Of a stretch of 64,000 nucleotides of DNA, positions 24,591 through 33,792 are shown one piece after another. This DNA comes from Actinomadura atramentaria DSM 43919 (GTDB lineage Bacteria; Actinomycetota; Actinomycetes; Streptosporangiales; Streptosporangiaceae): NCBI RefSeq assembly GCF_000381885.1, contig NZ_KB907213.1, positions 170,737 to 234,736 of the forward strand, given 5' to 3'. Each line of letters opens with the position of its first letter. Positions within the stretch are counted from its first letter, which is position 1. The notes beneath the pieces were generated by a model. It was not told the DNA's origin, ran no database searches, and worked only from the letters and a program-made list of their open reading frames with translations. A program made the position numbers and the translations under genes.

Positions 24591-25619
24591 ATGAGCACCT
24601 CCTACGCGGCGGCGGGCGTGGACATCGCCGCGGGCGAACGCGCCGTCGAGCTGATGAAGGCGCGCGTCGCCAGGTCGCGGCGACCCGAGGTCGTGGACGA
24701 CGCCAGCGGGTTCGCGGGCCTGTTCGACGCGTCCGCGCTGCTGAAGTACCGGCGGCCGCTGCTGGCCACGTCGACGGACGGCGTCGGCACCAAGGTGGAC
24801 CTGGCCCGCCGCCTCGGGATCTACGACACGGTCGGGCACGACCTGGTCGGCATGGTCGTCGACGACCTCGCGGTCTGCGGGGCCGAGCCGCTGTTCATGA
24901 CGGACTACGTCGCGTGCGGGAAGGTCGTCCCCGAGCGGATCGCCGACATCGTCGGCGGCATCGCGGACGGCTGCGCGCTGGCGGGCTGCGCGCTCGTCGG
25001 CGGCGAGACCGCCGAGCACCCCGGGCTGCTGGAGCCGGACGAGTTCGACATCGCGGGCGCCGCGACGGGCGTCGTGGAGGCCGACGACATCCTCGGGCCC
25101 GACCGGGTGCGCCCCGGCGACGTCGTGCTGGCGATGGCGTCGTCCGGCATCCACTCCAACGGGTACTCGCTCGTCCGCCACGTCCTGGCGACCACGGACC
25201 TGACGCTGGAGTCCGCGCCCGCCGAGCTGTCCCGCACCCTCGGCGAGGAACTGCTCACCCCGACGCGGATCTACGCCCGCGACTGCCTCGCGCTGGCGGC
25301 GGCGGGCGGCGTCCGCGCCTTCGCGCACATCACCGGCGGCGGCCTCGCCGCGAACCTCGCGCGCTCCCTGCCCCCGACCGCCGACGCCGTGCTGCGCCGC
25401 GACTCCTGGACGGTCCCGCCGCTGTTCGAGGTCCTGCGCGCGGCGGGCGGCGTCCCCGCCGCCGAGATGGACAAGACGTTCAACCTCGGCGTCGGCATGG
25501 CCGCGATCGTCGCCCCCGACGCCGCCGACGCGGCCCTGCGCCTCCTGGCCGCCCGCGACGTCCCCGCCTGGCCCCTCGGCGAGATCACCGAGGGCACCGG
25601 CACCGCGACCCTCGTCTGA
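24591..25619 (+). CDS. purM: Phosphoribosylformylglycinamidine cyclo-ligase
   Basis: A 342-residue AIR synthetase, the fifth step of purine synthesis (ATP-dependent ring closure of FGAM). Family motifs are the N-terminal YAAAGVDIAAGERAVELMK, LLATSTDGVGTKVDLA, GHDLVGMVVDDLAVCGAEPL, CALVGGETAEHPGL and FAHITGGGLAANLAR. ATG 24591 with GAGAGGGAA six bases upstream is preferred. An in-frame GTG at 24567 overlaps the purF stop as GTGA and would add eight residues. It forms an operon with purF. Confidence 0.96.
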   Translation: MSTSYAAAGVDIAAGERAVELMKARVARSRRPEVVDDASGFAGLFDASALLKYRRPLLATSTDGVGTKVDLARRLGIYDTVGHDLVGMVVDDLAVCGAEPLFMTDYVACGKVVPERIADIVGGIADGCALAGCALVGGETAEHPGLLEPDEFDIAGAATGVVEADDILGPDRVRPGDVVLAMASSGIHSNGYSLVRHVLATTDLTLESAPAELSRTLGEELLTPTRIYARDCLALAAAGGVRAFAHITGGGLAANLARSLPPTADAVLRRDSWTVPPLFEVLRAAGGVPAAEMDKTFNLGVGMAAIVAPDAADAALRLLAARDVPAWPLGEITEGTGTATLV

Positions 25620-25677
25620 CCCCGCGCCGCGCGGCCGACCTCACGCGGGTGCGCGCGGTCCTTCGGCTGGCGGCGGG

Positions 25678-26400
25678 GTGAACCCGGGTGGGCGTTTCGG
25701 GCGTCTCATCGGTGTGACGATGTCCTGGGCACGGATGTGGTGGGCTCGCGTGCGGCGGATGCGGGGGCCGCTGGCGGTCGCCGTGGCGCTCGGCGGGTAC
25801 GCGCTCGCCGCGCCGGTCGGGTGGGCGTACGCGGACACGGCCGGGCGGCGGCTGTCGCCCGCGACGGTCCCCGCGACGCCCGTGGGGCTCGTGCTCGGCG
25901 CGGGGATCAGGGACGGGGTCCCGTCGCAGCTCCTCGCCCGGCGGCTCGACCTGGCCGTTGATCTGTGGCGGCGCGGCAAGGTCCGCGTCCTGCTGGTGTC
26001 CGGGGACAACCGCACGCCCGACTACGACGAGCCGACGGTCATGCGCGACTACCTCGCCGCGCACGGCGTCCCGGCGGACAAGGTCGTCCGGGACTTCGCG
26101 GGCCTGGACACCTGGGACTCCTGCGCGCGGGCGCGGCGGATCTTCGGCGTCCGGCGGCTCACCGTGATCACGCAGGACTTCCACCTGCCGCGCGCCGTCG
26201 CGCTGTGCCGCGCGGCGGGCCTGGACGCCTGGGGCGTCGGCGACGCGAGCCTGGCCGCCCGCCCCGACGCGACCCTCACCGGCTACGCCCGCGAACCGCT
26301 CGCGATGATCAAAGCCCTGAACAGCCTCGTCCGCCGACCCGACCCGACCCTCCTGGGCCACCCGGAGAACGGCGTCGACACGGCCCTCGCCACCCGCTGA
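25678..26400 (+). CDS. YdcF/SanA-type DUF218 membrane protein
   Basis: A 240-residue protein with one N-terminal membrane helix (about 30-52, GPLAVAVALGGYALAAPVGW) and a DUF218 domain: GLVLGAGIRDGVPSQLLARR, LLVSGDNRTPDYDEPTVMRDY, TWDSCARARRIFGVRRLTVI and TQDFHLPRAVALC. SanA/ElyC relatives in Gram-negatives affect envelope integrity and vancomycin sensitivity; the enzymatic step is unsettled. GTG 25678 is used; ATG 25720 is an alternative that would still include the helix. It lies downstream of purM and may be read with it. Confidence 0.85.
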   Translation: MNPGGRFGRLIGVTMSWARMWWARVRRMRGPLAVAVALGGYALAAPVGWAYADTAGRRLSPATVPATPVGLVLGAGIRDGVPSQLLARRLDLAVDLWRRGKVRVLLVSGDNRTPDYDEPTVMRDYLAAHGVPADKVVRDFAGLDTWDSCARARRIFGVRRLTVITQDFHLPRAVALCRAAGLDAWGVGDASLAARPDATLTGYAREPLAMIKALNSLVRRPDPTLLGHPENGVDTALATR

Positions 26401-26494
26401 CCCGGCGCCGGTACCCGGCAGCGTCGGCGCGCATCGAGATCCCGCGCGGGTCGCGGCCGGGGGTCGGGTGGGTTCAGGCCGCCGGAAACACGAA

Positions 26495-26529
26495 CGCCAC
26501 CGCCCGGACCGAGGTCCCGGGCAGTGGCG
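26495..26529. terminator. Hairpin between convergent DUF218 and DUF3073 genes
   Basis: Stem CGCCAC-C-GCCCGG / CCGGGC-A-GTGGCG with one internal C-A mismatch and a 9-base loop, lying 19 bases beyond the DUF3073 stop and 94 beyond the DUF218 stop. It probably terminates both. Confidence 0.78.
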
Positions 26530-26547
26530 TCATCGCATGTCGCCTGA

Positions 26548-26754
26548 TCAGCGACCGGTCGTGCCGTCCCTACGCTCGTCGTAGTCGTCGGCGTAGTCCG
26601 CGTATTTCTCAGCGAGCTCGTCGTAGGAGTCGTCGCCCTGGGAGTCGTTCACTCCCAGCTCGCTCTTCAGGCGGTCGAGGTCCGTTCCGCCGCTGTTGTA
26701 CTTGAGCTGGCGGGCAACCTTCACCTGCTTGGCCTTGGCTCGGCCGCGACCCAT
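26548..26754 (-). CDS. DUF3073 protein
   Basis: A 68-residue protein. It starts MGRGRAKAKQVKVARQLKYN, has the conserved GGTDLDRLKSELG, and an acidic tail (YDELAEKYADYADDYDE). This is the actinobacterial DUF3073 family, basic at the N-terminus and acidic at the C-terminus, usually placed between purM and a valine dehydrogenase gene. Function is unknown. The short start at ATG 26754 is chosen because the family always begins MGRGR; the upstream in-frame extension is not conserved in type. Confidence 0.9.
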   Translation of the reverse strand: MGRGRAKAKQVKVARQLKYNSGGTDLDRLKSELGVNDSQGDDSYDELAEKYADYADDYDERRDGTTGR

Positions 26755-27011
26755 TGGCTCGACCCCCTCGATGGTCAGGGCTTTCGTGGGCCCATCAACG
26801 CGCGCGTGTACCACACGAACCGGTGCCTGATGAGCCATGCGTCAGTCACGGGTACAACCGTACCCGTTTTGCGCCCGGCTCGGTACATCGTCGGTACGTG
26901 GCGGAAGGCTCGTTACGGAGACGGCACCAGTGTATCGCGTGGTCACCGGCGTCTCTTGGCGGCCCCGTTACCACTCCGTACCCTGGGGCACAAGCAGTCG
27001 CCCGCGGCGCG

Positions 27012-28124
27012 TCAGTCCCGGAGGTACAGCCCGCGCAGCCGCCCCACCTCCGCCATGCGCCGCTCGGCGATCCGGTCGGCGGCGACGGCGGGCGGGACGC
27101 CCTCGTCGGCCGCCAGCGCGAAGATCCGGCGGGTGGTGTCGAAGATCCCGGTGGCGCGTTCGCGGGCGCGCTCGAAGTCGAACCCGCCGATCTCGTCCGC
27201 GACCTGGATGACGCCGCCGGAGTTGACCACGTAGTCGGGGGCGTACAGGACGTCCCGGTCCGCGAGCTGCTTCTCCACGCCGGGGTGCGCGAGCTGGTTG
27301 TTGGCGGCCCCGCAGACGATCTCCGCGCCGAGCAACGCGATCGTCGCCTCGTCGAGCGCGCCGCCGAGCGCGCACGGCGCGTACACGTCCAGGCCGGACG
27401 CGAGCAGCGCGGCCTTGTCCGCGACCGCGCCGACCTCGGGGTGGACCTCGCGGACGCGGTCGACGGCCCGCTCGCTGACGTCGCACACGACGACCTCCGC
27501 GCCGTCCTCCCGCAGGTGCTCCACGAGCCGCCGCCCGACCTTCCCGACGCCCTCGACGCCGACCCGCCGCCCGCGCAGCGTCGGCGAGCCCCACCGCGCC
27601 TCGGCGGCGGCGCGCATGCCCTGGAAGACGCCGAAGGCGGTCAGGACGGACGAGTCGCCCGCGCCGCCGTGCGCGACGGTGCGGCCGGTGACGTACCGGG
27701 ACTCGCGCGCGACGACGTCCATGTCCTCGCTGAACGTGCCGACGTCGCACGCCGTGTAGTAGCGCCCGCCCAGCGACTGGACGAAGCGGCCGTAGGCGCG
27801 CAGCAGCGCCTCGGACTTGTCCGTCGCGGGATCGCCGATGATCACGGCCTTGCCGCCGCCGTGGTCGAGGCCCGCGACGGCGTTCTTGTACGACATCCCG
27901 CGCGCGAGGTTGAGCACGTCCGCGAGGGCGTCGTCCTCGGAGGCGTAGGGGTAGAAGCGCGTCCCGCCGAGGGCCGGCCCGAGCGCGGTCGAGTGGATCG
28001 CGACGATGGCGCGCAGGCCGCTCTGCTCGTCCTGGCAGAAGACGACCTGCTCGTGCGCTCCGAACCGGGACGGGACGGTGGGGCCGGATTCCTTGTGGGA
28101 CGACCCGCCGAAGACTGTAGGCAC
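27012..28124 (-). CDS. vdh: Valine (Glu/Leu/Phe/Val) dehydrogenase
   Basis: A 370-residue NAD-dependent branched-chain amino acid dehydrogenase that deaminates valine, leucine or isoleucine to 2-oxoacids, feeding catabolism and branched fatty acid or polyketide precursors. Motifs are [38 protein letters not shown] (substrate and catalytic Lys), the NAD fold [17 protein letters not shown], and [11 protein letters not shown] 28124 is the start. The gene order DUF3073-vdh-hypothetical-bldC matches the Streptomyces coelicolor arrangement as I recall it. It is divergent from the next gene. Confidence 0.93.
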   Translation of the reverse strand: MPTVFGGSSHKESGPTVPSRFGAHEQVVFCQDEQSGLRAIVAIHSTALGPALGGTRFYPYASEDDALADVLNLARGMSYKNAVAGLDHGGGKAVIIGDPATDKSEALLRAYGRFVQSLGGRYYTACDVGTFSEDMDVVARESRYVTGRTVAHGGAGDSSVLTAFGVFQGMRAAAEARWGSPTLRGRRVGVEGVGKVGRRLVEHLREDGAEVVVCDVSERAVDRVREVHPEVGAVADKAALLASGLDVYAPCALGGALDEATIALLGAEIVCGAANNQLAHPGVEKQLADRDVLYAPDYVVNSGGVIQVADEIGGFDFERARERATGIFDTTRRIFALAADEGVPPAVAADRIAERRMAEVGRLRGLYLRD

Positions 28125-28246
28125 GGTGGTGCCCTCCTCTCTGTCCTTGAGATCAGCCTACGGCGGGCGCGCCGCGCCCCGCGAGGCCGCGCCGCCGTCT
28201 CCGCGCGGTGCGGAGATGCGGGCTTCGCCGGGAGTCTCGTGCCACG

Positions 28247-29125
28247 ATGCGGGGTGTGCTTCCGTACGCCGCCTACCTTCGGGTTTACGAGCCGGTGACC
28301 GCGTTCCCGGAGCCGGAGCGGACGGTCTGGACGGCGTACGCCGAGTCCCGGCGGCGGCCGCGCCGGTCCGGGGCGCTCGCGGCCGAGCAGCGGGAGGCGC
28401 TGCTGCGCCTGCTGGAGCCGCGCGCCGTCCCGGAGCGGGAGAGCCGGGACGCCTACGTCCGGCGCGGCGGCGACATGATCTACGTCGCGCCGTGGGGGAC
28501 GCGGCTGCGCTGCTGGCTGGCGTCCGCGCGGCTGGCCGGGCAGGCCCCGGCGGCGGTCGCGGACGCGGTGCCGCCCGCCGCCGTCGAGCGGGCGCGGGAC
28601 GGGCTGGCGCGCTGGCGCGGCGCGGGCCGCCCGGTGGAGCCGCACATCCTGTCGAGCACGTGGCGGGTGCCGGGCGAGTGGCTGGTGCCGTTCCGCCCGG
28701 ACGAGCGGTCGCTGGTGCTGCCGCCGGACGGCGCGGCCGGGCCGGAACCGGCCGCGGCGACGGCCGCGCCCGCGCGGGCGCTGGTCTACGCGACGACGCT
28801 GGCGGCGGGCCGCCGCCGGATCGCCGAGGCGCTGCCGGTCGTCGCGGCGGCGGGCGGGGACGGGCCGCTGCCGGTGGCGTGCGGCGCGCTGGAGGCGCTC
28901 GACCGGTGGCTGGCCGGTTTCCACCCGGATTCGCTGGTGGAACTCGACTACGGTGGGCTGGTCCACCTGCTGGACGACCGGGCGCTGGCGGCGGACGCGT
29001 CCGTCGCGGAGCTGGCGGTGGCGGTGACGGCGCTGCGCCGGGGCGAGCGGGAGCTGGCCGTCGCGGCGGGTGAGCGGCTGCGCGAGCGGTGGCGGCGCGT
29101 GCGGGCGCTGGAGTCGGCGAACTGA
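28247..29125 (+). CDS. Conserved hypothetical protein upstream of bldC
   Basis: A 292-residue protein starting near MRGVLPYAAYLRVYEPVTAF. It has RRGGDMIYVAPWGTRLRCWL, EPHILSSTWRVPGEWLVPF, RALVYATTLAAGRRRIAEAL and VELDYGGLVHLL. No catalytic motif or membrane segment is seen. The family is soluble and recurs between vdh and bldC in actinomycetes, so its place hints at a link with development, but no role is known. ATG 28247 and GTG 28256 are alternative starts; GGGAG lies upstream. Confidence 0.8.
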   Translation: MRGVLPYAAYLRVYEPVTAFPEPERTVWTAYAESRRRPRRSGALAAEQREALLRLLEPRAVPERESRDAYVRRGGDMIYVAPWGTRLRCWLASARLAGQAPAAVADAVPPAAVERARDGLARWRGAGRPVEPHILSSTWRVPGEWLVPFRPDERSLVLPPDGAAGPEPAAATAAPARALVYATTLAAGRRRIAEALPVVAAAGGDGPLPVACGALEALDRWLAGFHPDSLVELDYGGLVHLLDDRALAADASVAELAVAVTALRRGERELAVAAGERLRERWRRVRALESAN

Positions 29126-29502
29126 CGGGCGGTTGACCGGTCCGCTGACACGCTCCGCGACCGCCGGTGAACTTTTCGCGCGACGATCCCGCAGGTGGAC
29201 GGCCCTGTGGCTAGGGCGTACTGAACAAATTTCCCGAATCCCTGCGCGATACGACTATACGTGTCACTAGAATCACTCAGCGTGACCCAGTGGCCACGGA
29301 CCGGACGGCTCCGGCGGCGGCGGACTCCCGTGAGAGCGGGGATGTTCCATGCCGTTAGGTACTTGCTTGTTGCGGTGAGTGGTGGCAAGGTTACACGTTG
29401 TGATGTCATAGTGGCTCTTTCGGGCCATAGGGGACATCAGTGACCGCGCGAGGATCAATCGCAGGATCGCTGTCATCGGTCCACGAAGGAGAGGCCGCAC
29501 AC
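29126..29502 (+). promoter_or_regulatory. bldC: Long non-coding leader region of bldC
   Basis: 377 bases without a gene. It is more AT-rich than its surroundings around 29210-29290 and 29350-29420. Visible elements are CTTGC...GCAAG arms around 29362-29394, and GAAGGAGAGG, the ribosome binding site, nine bases before the bldC start. A promoter is probable in this stretch (for example TTGTTG at 29370 with GTTACA downstream), but the exact start site cannot be read. Confidence 0.45.
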
Positions 29503-29706
29503 ATGTCAGCACGTACGCCAGAGGCCGAGCCCCTGCTGACGCCCGCCGAGGTGGCGACGATGTTCCGCGTCGACCCCAAGACCGTCACCCGGTGGGCCAA
29601 GGCCGGCAAGCTCACGTCCATTCGCACGCTGGGGGGACACCGGCGTTACCGCGAGGCGGAAGTGCGGGCGCTGCTGGCGGGCATCCCGCAGCAGCGTTCG
29701 GAGTGA
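29503..29706 (+). CDS. bldC: Developmental regulator BldC (MerR-like)
   Basis: A 67-residue protein formed almost entirely of a MerR-type winged helix-turn-helix: LLTPAEVATMFRVDPKTVTRWAK, then SIRTLGGHRRYREAEVRALL. It has no effector domain. It is nearly identical in layout to Streptomyces BldC, which binds direct repeats cooperatively and delays entry into development. ATG 29503 follows GAAGGAGAGG. It implies a sporulating, aerial-hypha-forming organism. It is a single gene with a long upstream leader. Confidence 0.95.
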   Translation: MSARTPEAEPLLTPAEVATMFRVDPKTVTRWAKAGKLTSIRTLGGHRRYREAEVRALLAGIPQQRSE

Positions 29707-30243
29707 CGCACTCCGGTCGGCGGGCGCGGCAACCGCTCGCCGGACACGCCCGGTAGTTCATCGGGGGGCGGCCGGGAGGCCGTCGCACCACCTCGCGTGC
29801 GCTGTGCGTGCGGGGCGCGGTGCCCGAGCCTCGCGGAGGTCCGGGACCACGATCGTCCGAGAATCGCGGTCCCGGGTCGCCTGCCCCCCGGTGCGGAGTC
29901 CCGTTCGCGGCGGCGCACGTCCCGTCCCGTCCCCCTCGGGGGCGGCGGCGGTCCGGGCGTGCGAACGGGACTCGTCGCGTTCTCGCGCGGGACGCGGTCG
30001 CGCGACGGGCGCATGCGTGGGTATGGCGGACGCGGTCGCGCGGCGGATGCACAGGCGCGACGGCACGCGGTCGCACGAAGAGTTCAGCAGGACACCAGGC
30101 AGGGTCAGGCCGTAACGGAACGCTGCACTCGGGTACCGCCGCGCTCCGTGCGCTCAGGTGCCCCTCAAGTCAGGACGCGCTCGGACGCGGGCCGCGTTCG
30201 GGCACCCCGATCATGCCGGGACGTGCTCGGCCGCCGGGCAGGG
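29707..30243. other. Non-coding stretch after bldC
   Basis: 537 bases with no frame that looks like a protein: all candidate frames are Arg/Pro/Gly-rich, without ribosome binding sites or conserved motifs. Short GC hairpins occur (for example CCCCCTCGGGGGCGG near 29930). The stretch lies between bldC and the end of a TetR gene on the other strand. I see no RNA gene or repeat. Confidence 0.5.
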
Positions 30244-30981
30244 TCAGGCCGAGGCGGGTTCGGGGCCGCCGGCGAGTTCCTCGCGGGCGAGGCGGTCGAA
30301 CAGCACCGCGATCGTCGGCTCGTGGTGCCCGGCGACGTCCAGCAGCACGACGAGCTGGTCGACCAGCAGCCGTTCGAGCTGCGGCCGGTCCAGGTCGCGG
30401 TTCTCCAGCCAGTCCAGCCCGGCGGTCTCCACCGACGCCATCCACGACCGCAGCGTGATCCGCAGGATCGGCGGCGCGGCGTCGATGTCGAGGGCGTGCA
30501 GGATGCGTCCGAGCAGCAGGTTGCGGATGCTGTCCACGATCTCGCCGACCTCGCCGGAGCGGTCGGCGGGGCCGCCGCGCAGCAGCGCGGTGAACCCGGC
30601 GGCGTGGCGTTCCACGAAGTCGAAGTAGCGTTCCAGGGAGACGCGCAGCCGGTCCAGCGGGCTGCCCTCGGTCGGCGGTTCGAGCAGGACCGCGAGCTGC
30701 TTGGCGGCGCTGCCGAGCGCCGCGATGTAGAGCTCCTGCTTGCCGCCGAAGTAGTGGTAGACGAGCGCGCGGGACGCGCCCGCGGCGGCGGCGACGTCGT
30801 CGATCGAGATGTCCTCGGGCGAGCGCGAGCTGAAGAGCTGCAGCGCCGCCTCGATCAGCTCGTCGCGGCGCTCGTCGACGGTGAGCCGCCGGCGGCCGCG
30901 GCCGCCGCCCCGCCGGGGGCGGTCCGGCGCCGTGCCGGAACCGCCGGATGCCTGACCCGTCGCCGTCGCGTGATCTCCCAC
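30244..30981 (-). CDS. TetR/AcrR-family transcriptional regulator
   Basis: A 245-residue regulator with a disordered basic N-terminus (PDRPRRGGGRGRRRLTVDER). The TetR helix-turn-helix is at about 40-85 (LIEAALQLFSSRSPEDISID, DVAAAAGASRALVYHYFGGK). A mostly helical ligand domain with LERYFDFVERHAAGFTALLR follows. The last half resembles actinomycete TetR proteins that control lipid or export genes. The target is unknown, as no partner gene is adjacent. It diverges from a LacI gene, with about 310 bases between them. Confidence 0.9.
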   Translation of the reverse strand: MGDHATATGQASGGSGTAPDRPRRGGGRGRRRLTVDERRDELIEAALQLFSSRSPEDISIDDVAAAAGASRALVYHYFGGKQELYIAALGSAAKQLAVLLEPPTEGSPLDRLRVSLERYFDFVERHAAGFTALLRGGPADRSGEVGEIVDSIRNLLLGRILHALDIDAAPPILRITLRSWMASVETAGLDWLENRDLDRPQLERLLVDQLVVLLDVAGHHEPTIAVLFDRLAREELAGGPEPASA

Positions 30982-31295
30982 CCGGGCAGCGTATCCGAGG
31001 CAGCATGACGGATCGACGCGCGATCCCGTGCGGCATCGGCGTTTTTCGGACGGCCCCGCGGGCGGCGTTCCGGGCGTCGTCCCAGCTTGTGCGGGAAGTC
31101 CGATCTGTTGTGATCCGGGACACCACAGGCCCGAACTGGTATTGACGTCCGCCCGTTACTCCCTGTTGCGACCATTTGGGAGCGCGGGCGGGCATCATGG
31201 CATCTCCTCCCGAGTGAGGAAGGTGCGCCGACCCCGCCCCCGCGGGCTTGGAGCGCCGTCGCGGCAGGTCCTGCAGGCTCCCCGGACGGAGTGCC

Positions 31296-32411
31296 ATGTC
31301 AGTTGCTGGTGAAGGTAGTTCCACGCGCAAGGGAACGTCCCAGGCGGGGGATGTCGTGGTGCCCGCGCCGCGGTCCCCGGAGGGCAGACCGGGACCGTCG
31401 GCCAAACCTCCCGCGCCCAAACCGACGATCCGGAACGTCGCGGAGCGGGCGGGCGTGTCCAAGTCGCTGGTGTCGCTGGTGATGCGCGGCTCGCCGCACG
31501 TCAGCGAGCGCCGCCGCGAGGCGGTCCTGCAGGCCGCGCGGGAACTCGGGTACCGGCCGAACGCGGTCGCGCGCAGTCTCGTGGAGGGGCGGACGCGGCT
31601 CATCGGCGCGATCGTCGCCGACCTCCACAACCCGTTCTTCGCCGAGTTCCTCGACGGGCTGCAGGAGAGCCTGCACGGCGAGGGGCTGCGGATGCTCGTC
31701 GGCAGCGGCCGGTGGGACCCGCTGTTCGAGGCCGAGGCCGTCGAGGCGTTCCTGGAGATGCGGGTGGACGGGCTCGTGCTGCTGAGCGTCGTGCCGTCCT
31801 CGCTGAGCGAGGCCGCGGCGAGCGTGCCGGTGGTCGTCGTCGGCGAACGCGACGTCCACGGGGTGGACATCGTCGTGGACGACGACGAGCTGGGCGCGGC
31901 CCTCGCCGTCGACCACCTCGTGGAACTCGGGCACCGCCGGATCGCGCACATCGAGGGCGTCCGGTCCACGACCGCGCGGTACCGGCGCAGCGGGTACGAG
32001 AAGGCGATGCGGCGGCACGGGCTGGAGGACCAGATCCGCGTCGTCCCCGGCGACTTCACCGAGGACGGCGGGTACCGGGCGGCCAAGGCGCTGCTGGACA
32101 CCGACCCCGCGACGCGGCCCACCGCGATCTTCGCGCCGAACGACCTCGTCGCGACCGGCGCGCTGTCGGCGGCGGACGAGCTGGAACTCGGCGTCCCCCG
32201 GGACGTGTCGATCATCGGGTACGACAACACCCATCTCGCGGCGATCCGGCACATCTCGCTGACGAGCGTCGACCAGCCGCGCCGCGACATGGGCAAGGTC
32301 GCGGCGGAACTCCTCACCGCGCGCATCGGCGACCCGTCGCGGCCCGCGCGGCAGAACCTCGTCGTGCCGCATCTCGTCGTCCGCGCGACGACGGGACCGG
32401 TCCCGGTCTGA
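31296..32411 (+). CDS. LacI-family transcriptional regulator
   Basis: A 371-residue regulator with a 45-residue Pro/Ser-rich N-terminal extension. The LacI helix-turn-helix follows (PTIRNVAERAGVSKSLVSLV, MRGSPHVSERRREAVLQAAR, ELGYRPNAVARSL). The periplasmic-binding-like domain has GAIVADLHNPFFAEFLDGLQ, HRRIAHIEG, IFAPNDLVATGAL and SIIGYDNTHLAAI. It likely responds to a sugar, but no transport or catabolic operon lies beside it. ATG 31296 is taken as the start. No ribosome binding site is distinct. Confidence 0.9.
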   Translation: MSVAGEGSSTRKGTSQAGDVVVPAPRSPEGRPGPSAKPPAPKPTIRNVAERAGVSKSLVSLVMRGSPHVSERRREAVLQAARELGYRPNAVARSLVEGRTRLIGAIVADLHNPFFAEFLDGLQESLHGEGLRMLVGSGRWDPLFEAEAVEAFLEMRVDGLVLLSVVPSSLSEAAASVPVVVVGERDVHGVDIVVDDDELGAALAVDHLVELGHRRIAHIEGVRSTTARYRRSGYEKAMRRHGLEDQIRVVPGDFTEDGGYRAAKALLDTDPATRPTAIFAPNDLVATGALSAADELELGVPRDVSIIGYDNTHLAAIRHISLTSVDQPRRDMGKVAAELLTARIGDPSRPARQNLVVPHLVVRATTGPVPV

Positions 32412-32582
32412 GCCCCGGGTAACGGACGGACCAAGTCCGTTCCCGTTCTGTCCCTTCCGCGCGGCGCGGCGGCGTGCCCCGGGTGGTCAATGGGGCCAAG
32501 GATTCGGCGGTCGTGCCCGAAGACGAGTCCGCCCGCGCGGCGGGCCGGTTCTCGGGCGCGGTCGCCGGGAGGAACGGGCAGC

Positions 32583-32846
32583 GTGGGGGGTTCGGTCGTG
32601 CGTGATCCCGAATTGGCGTCGTGCGCGCGCAGCGCGGCGGGCGAGCTGGAGCGGGCCTGGGCGGAGTGGCGGCGCGCGTGCGGGCTGGCGGGGGAGGACG
32701 CGGAGTCCGTGGCGAGCTACGTCGCGCACTCGACGGACCATCCGTGGGGGCGGCCGCGCGTCGTGCTCGGGCTGAACGCGGCGGAGGCGCGCGCGCTCGC
32801 GGCGCTGCTCGCCCGCGCGGACGCGGCGGCGGACGGCCGCGTTTGA
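32583..32846 (+). CDS. Small hypothetical protein
   Basis: An 87-residue protein. From GTG 32583 it reads GGSVVRDPELASCARSAAGE, with WAEWRRACGLAGEDAESVAS and a helical C-terminus [26 protein letters not shown] lies ten bases upstream. No known domain is recognised; the composition (acidic/Ala-rich helices) and codon pattern look like a real gene. The start could also be GTG 32598. It lies 62 bases before an amidase gene on the same strand. Confidence 0.6.
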   Translation: MGGSVVRDPELASCARSAAGELERAWAEWRRACGLAGEDAESVASYVAHSTDHPWGRPRVVLGLNAAEARALAALLARADAAADGRV

Positions 32847-32908
32847 CGTACCGCCGCACGGGTGCAGACTGTCAGGGTCGTAACGATCACATCACGGGAG
32901 CGCGGCCT

Positions 32909-33763
32909 GTGCGATTCCACCGAGCACGCCTGACGACGGGCGGCCCCGCCGCCGCCTGCGTGACGCTCTGCCTGGCGTTCCTCGCGGCGTGCGGCGGTGA
33001 CGACGAGGGCGGCGGGGGCACCGCGTCGGCCACGCCGCCGACCGCGTCGCAGCCGGGCTCGCCGGGCGCCGCGACCTCGCCGAGCGCGTCGCCGCGCGGC
33101 GGGCGGCCGCTGGCGGGCAAGGTGGTCGTCATCGACCCGGGCCACAACGGCGGGAACGCGACGCACACCGCCGAGATCAACCGGCAGGTGAACGTCGGGA
33201 ACGGCCACAAGGAGTGCGACACCACCGGCACCGCGACGAACGCGGGGTACGACGAGTCGGCGTTCACGCTGGACGTGTCCAAGCGCCTGCGCGACATCCT
33301 CGTCGCCCAGGGCGCGACGGTGAAGATGACGCGGCAGGACAACAAGGGCTGGGGCCCGTGCGTCAACCAGCGCGCCGCCATCGGCAACCAGGCGCGGGCG
33401 GACGCGGCGATCTCCATCCACGGGGACGGCGCGGCCGCGTCCGGGCACGGGTTCCACATCATCGAGCCCGCGCCGGTCGCCGGGCACAACACCGCGATCG
33501 TCGGGCCGTCGGCGAAGCTGGCCCGCGCGCTGCGCGACGCGTACCGGCAGGGCACCGGCATCCCGTACGCGAACTACATCGCGGACCAGGGCATCGACAG
33601 GCGCGGCGACCTCGGCGGGCTGAACCTGTCGACGGTGCCGAAGGTGTTCATCGAGTGCGGCAACATGCGCAACGCCGGGGACGCCGCGAAGATGACGAGC
33701 GCGGCGTTCCGGCAGCGGATGGCCGAGGCGCTGGCGAAGGGCTTCGACGCGTACCTGCGCTGA
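32909..33763 (+). CDS. N-acetylmuramoyl-L-alanine amidase, lipoprotein
   Basis: A 284-residue amidase_3 enzyme that cuts the stem peptide from peptidoglycan. The signal ends in the lipobox LAFLAACGG (Cys near 30), so it is a membrane-anchored lipoprotein; a Ser/Pro/Thr linker follows. The catalytic domain begins KVVVIDPGHNGGNA (first zinc His) and has the second zinc His in AISIHGDGA and the catalytic Glu in KVFIECGNMRNAGDA. A 20-residue insertion with KECDTTGTATNAGYDES follows the first strand. GTG 32909 is the start. It is probably involved in wall turnover. Confidence 0.9.
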   Translation: MRFHRARLTTGGPAAACVTLCLAFLAACGGDDEGGGGTASATPPTASQPGSPGAATSPSASPRGGRPLAGKVVVIDPGHNGGNATHTAEINRQVNVGNGHKECDTTGTATNAGYDESAFTLDVSKRLRDILVAQGATVKMTRQDNKGWGPCVNQRAAIGNQARADAAISIHGDGAAASGHGFHIIEPAPVAGHNTAIVGPSAKLARALRDAYRQGTGIPYANYIADQGIDRRGDLGGLNLSTVPKVFIECGNMRNAGDAAKMTSAAFRQRMAEALAKGFDAYLR

Positions 33764-33792
33764 CCGCGCGGCGGGTCCGGCAGGATGGGCGG

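Noticed and set aside
29797..31008. Plus-strand frame of 403 residues after bldC
   Set aside because: It is opposite the TetR gene for most of its length and Arg/Gly/Val-rich, with no domain.
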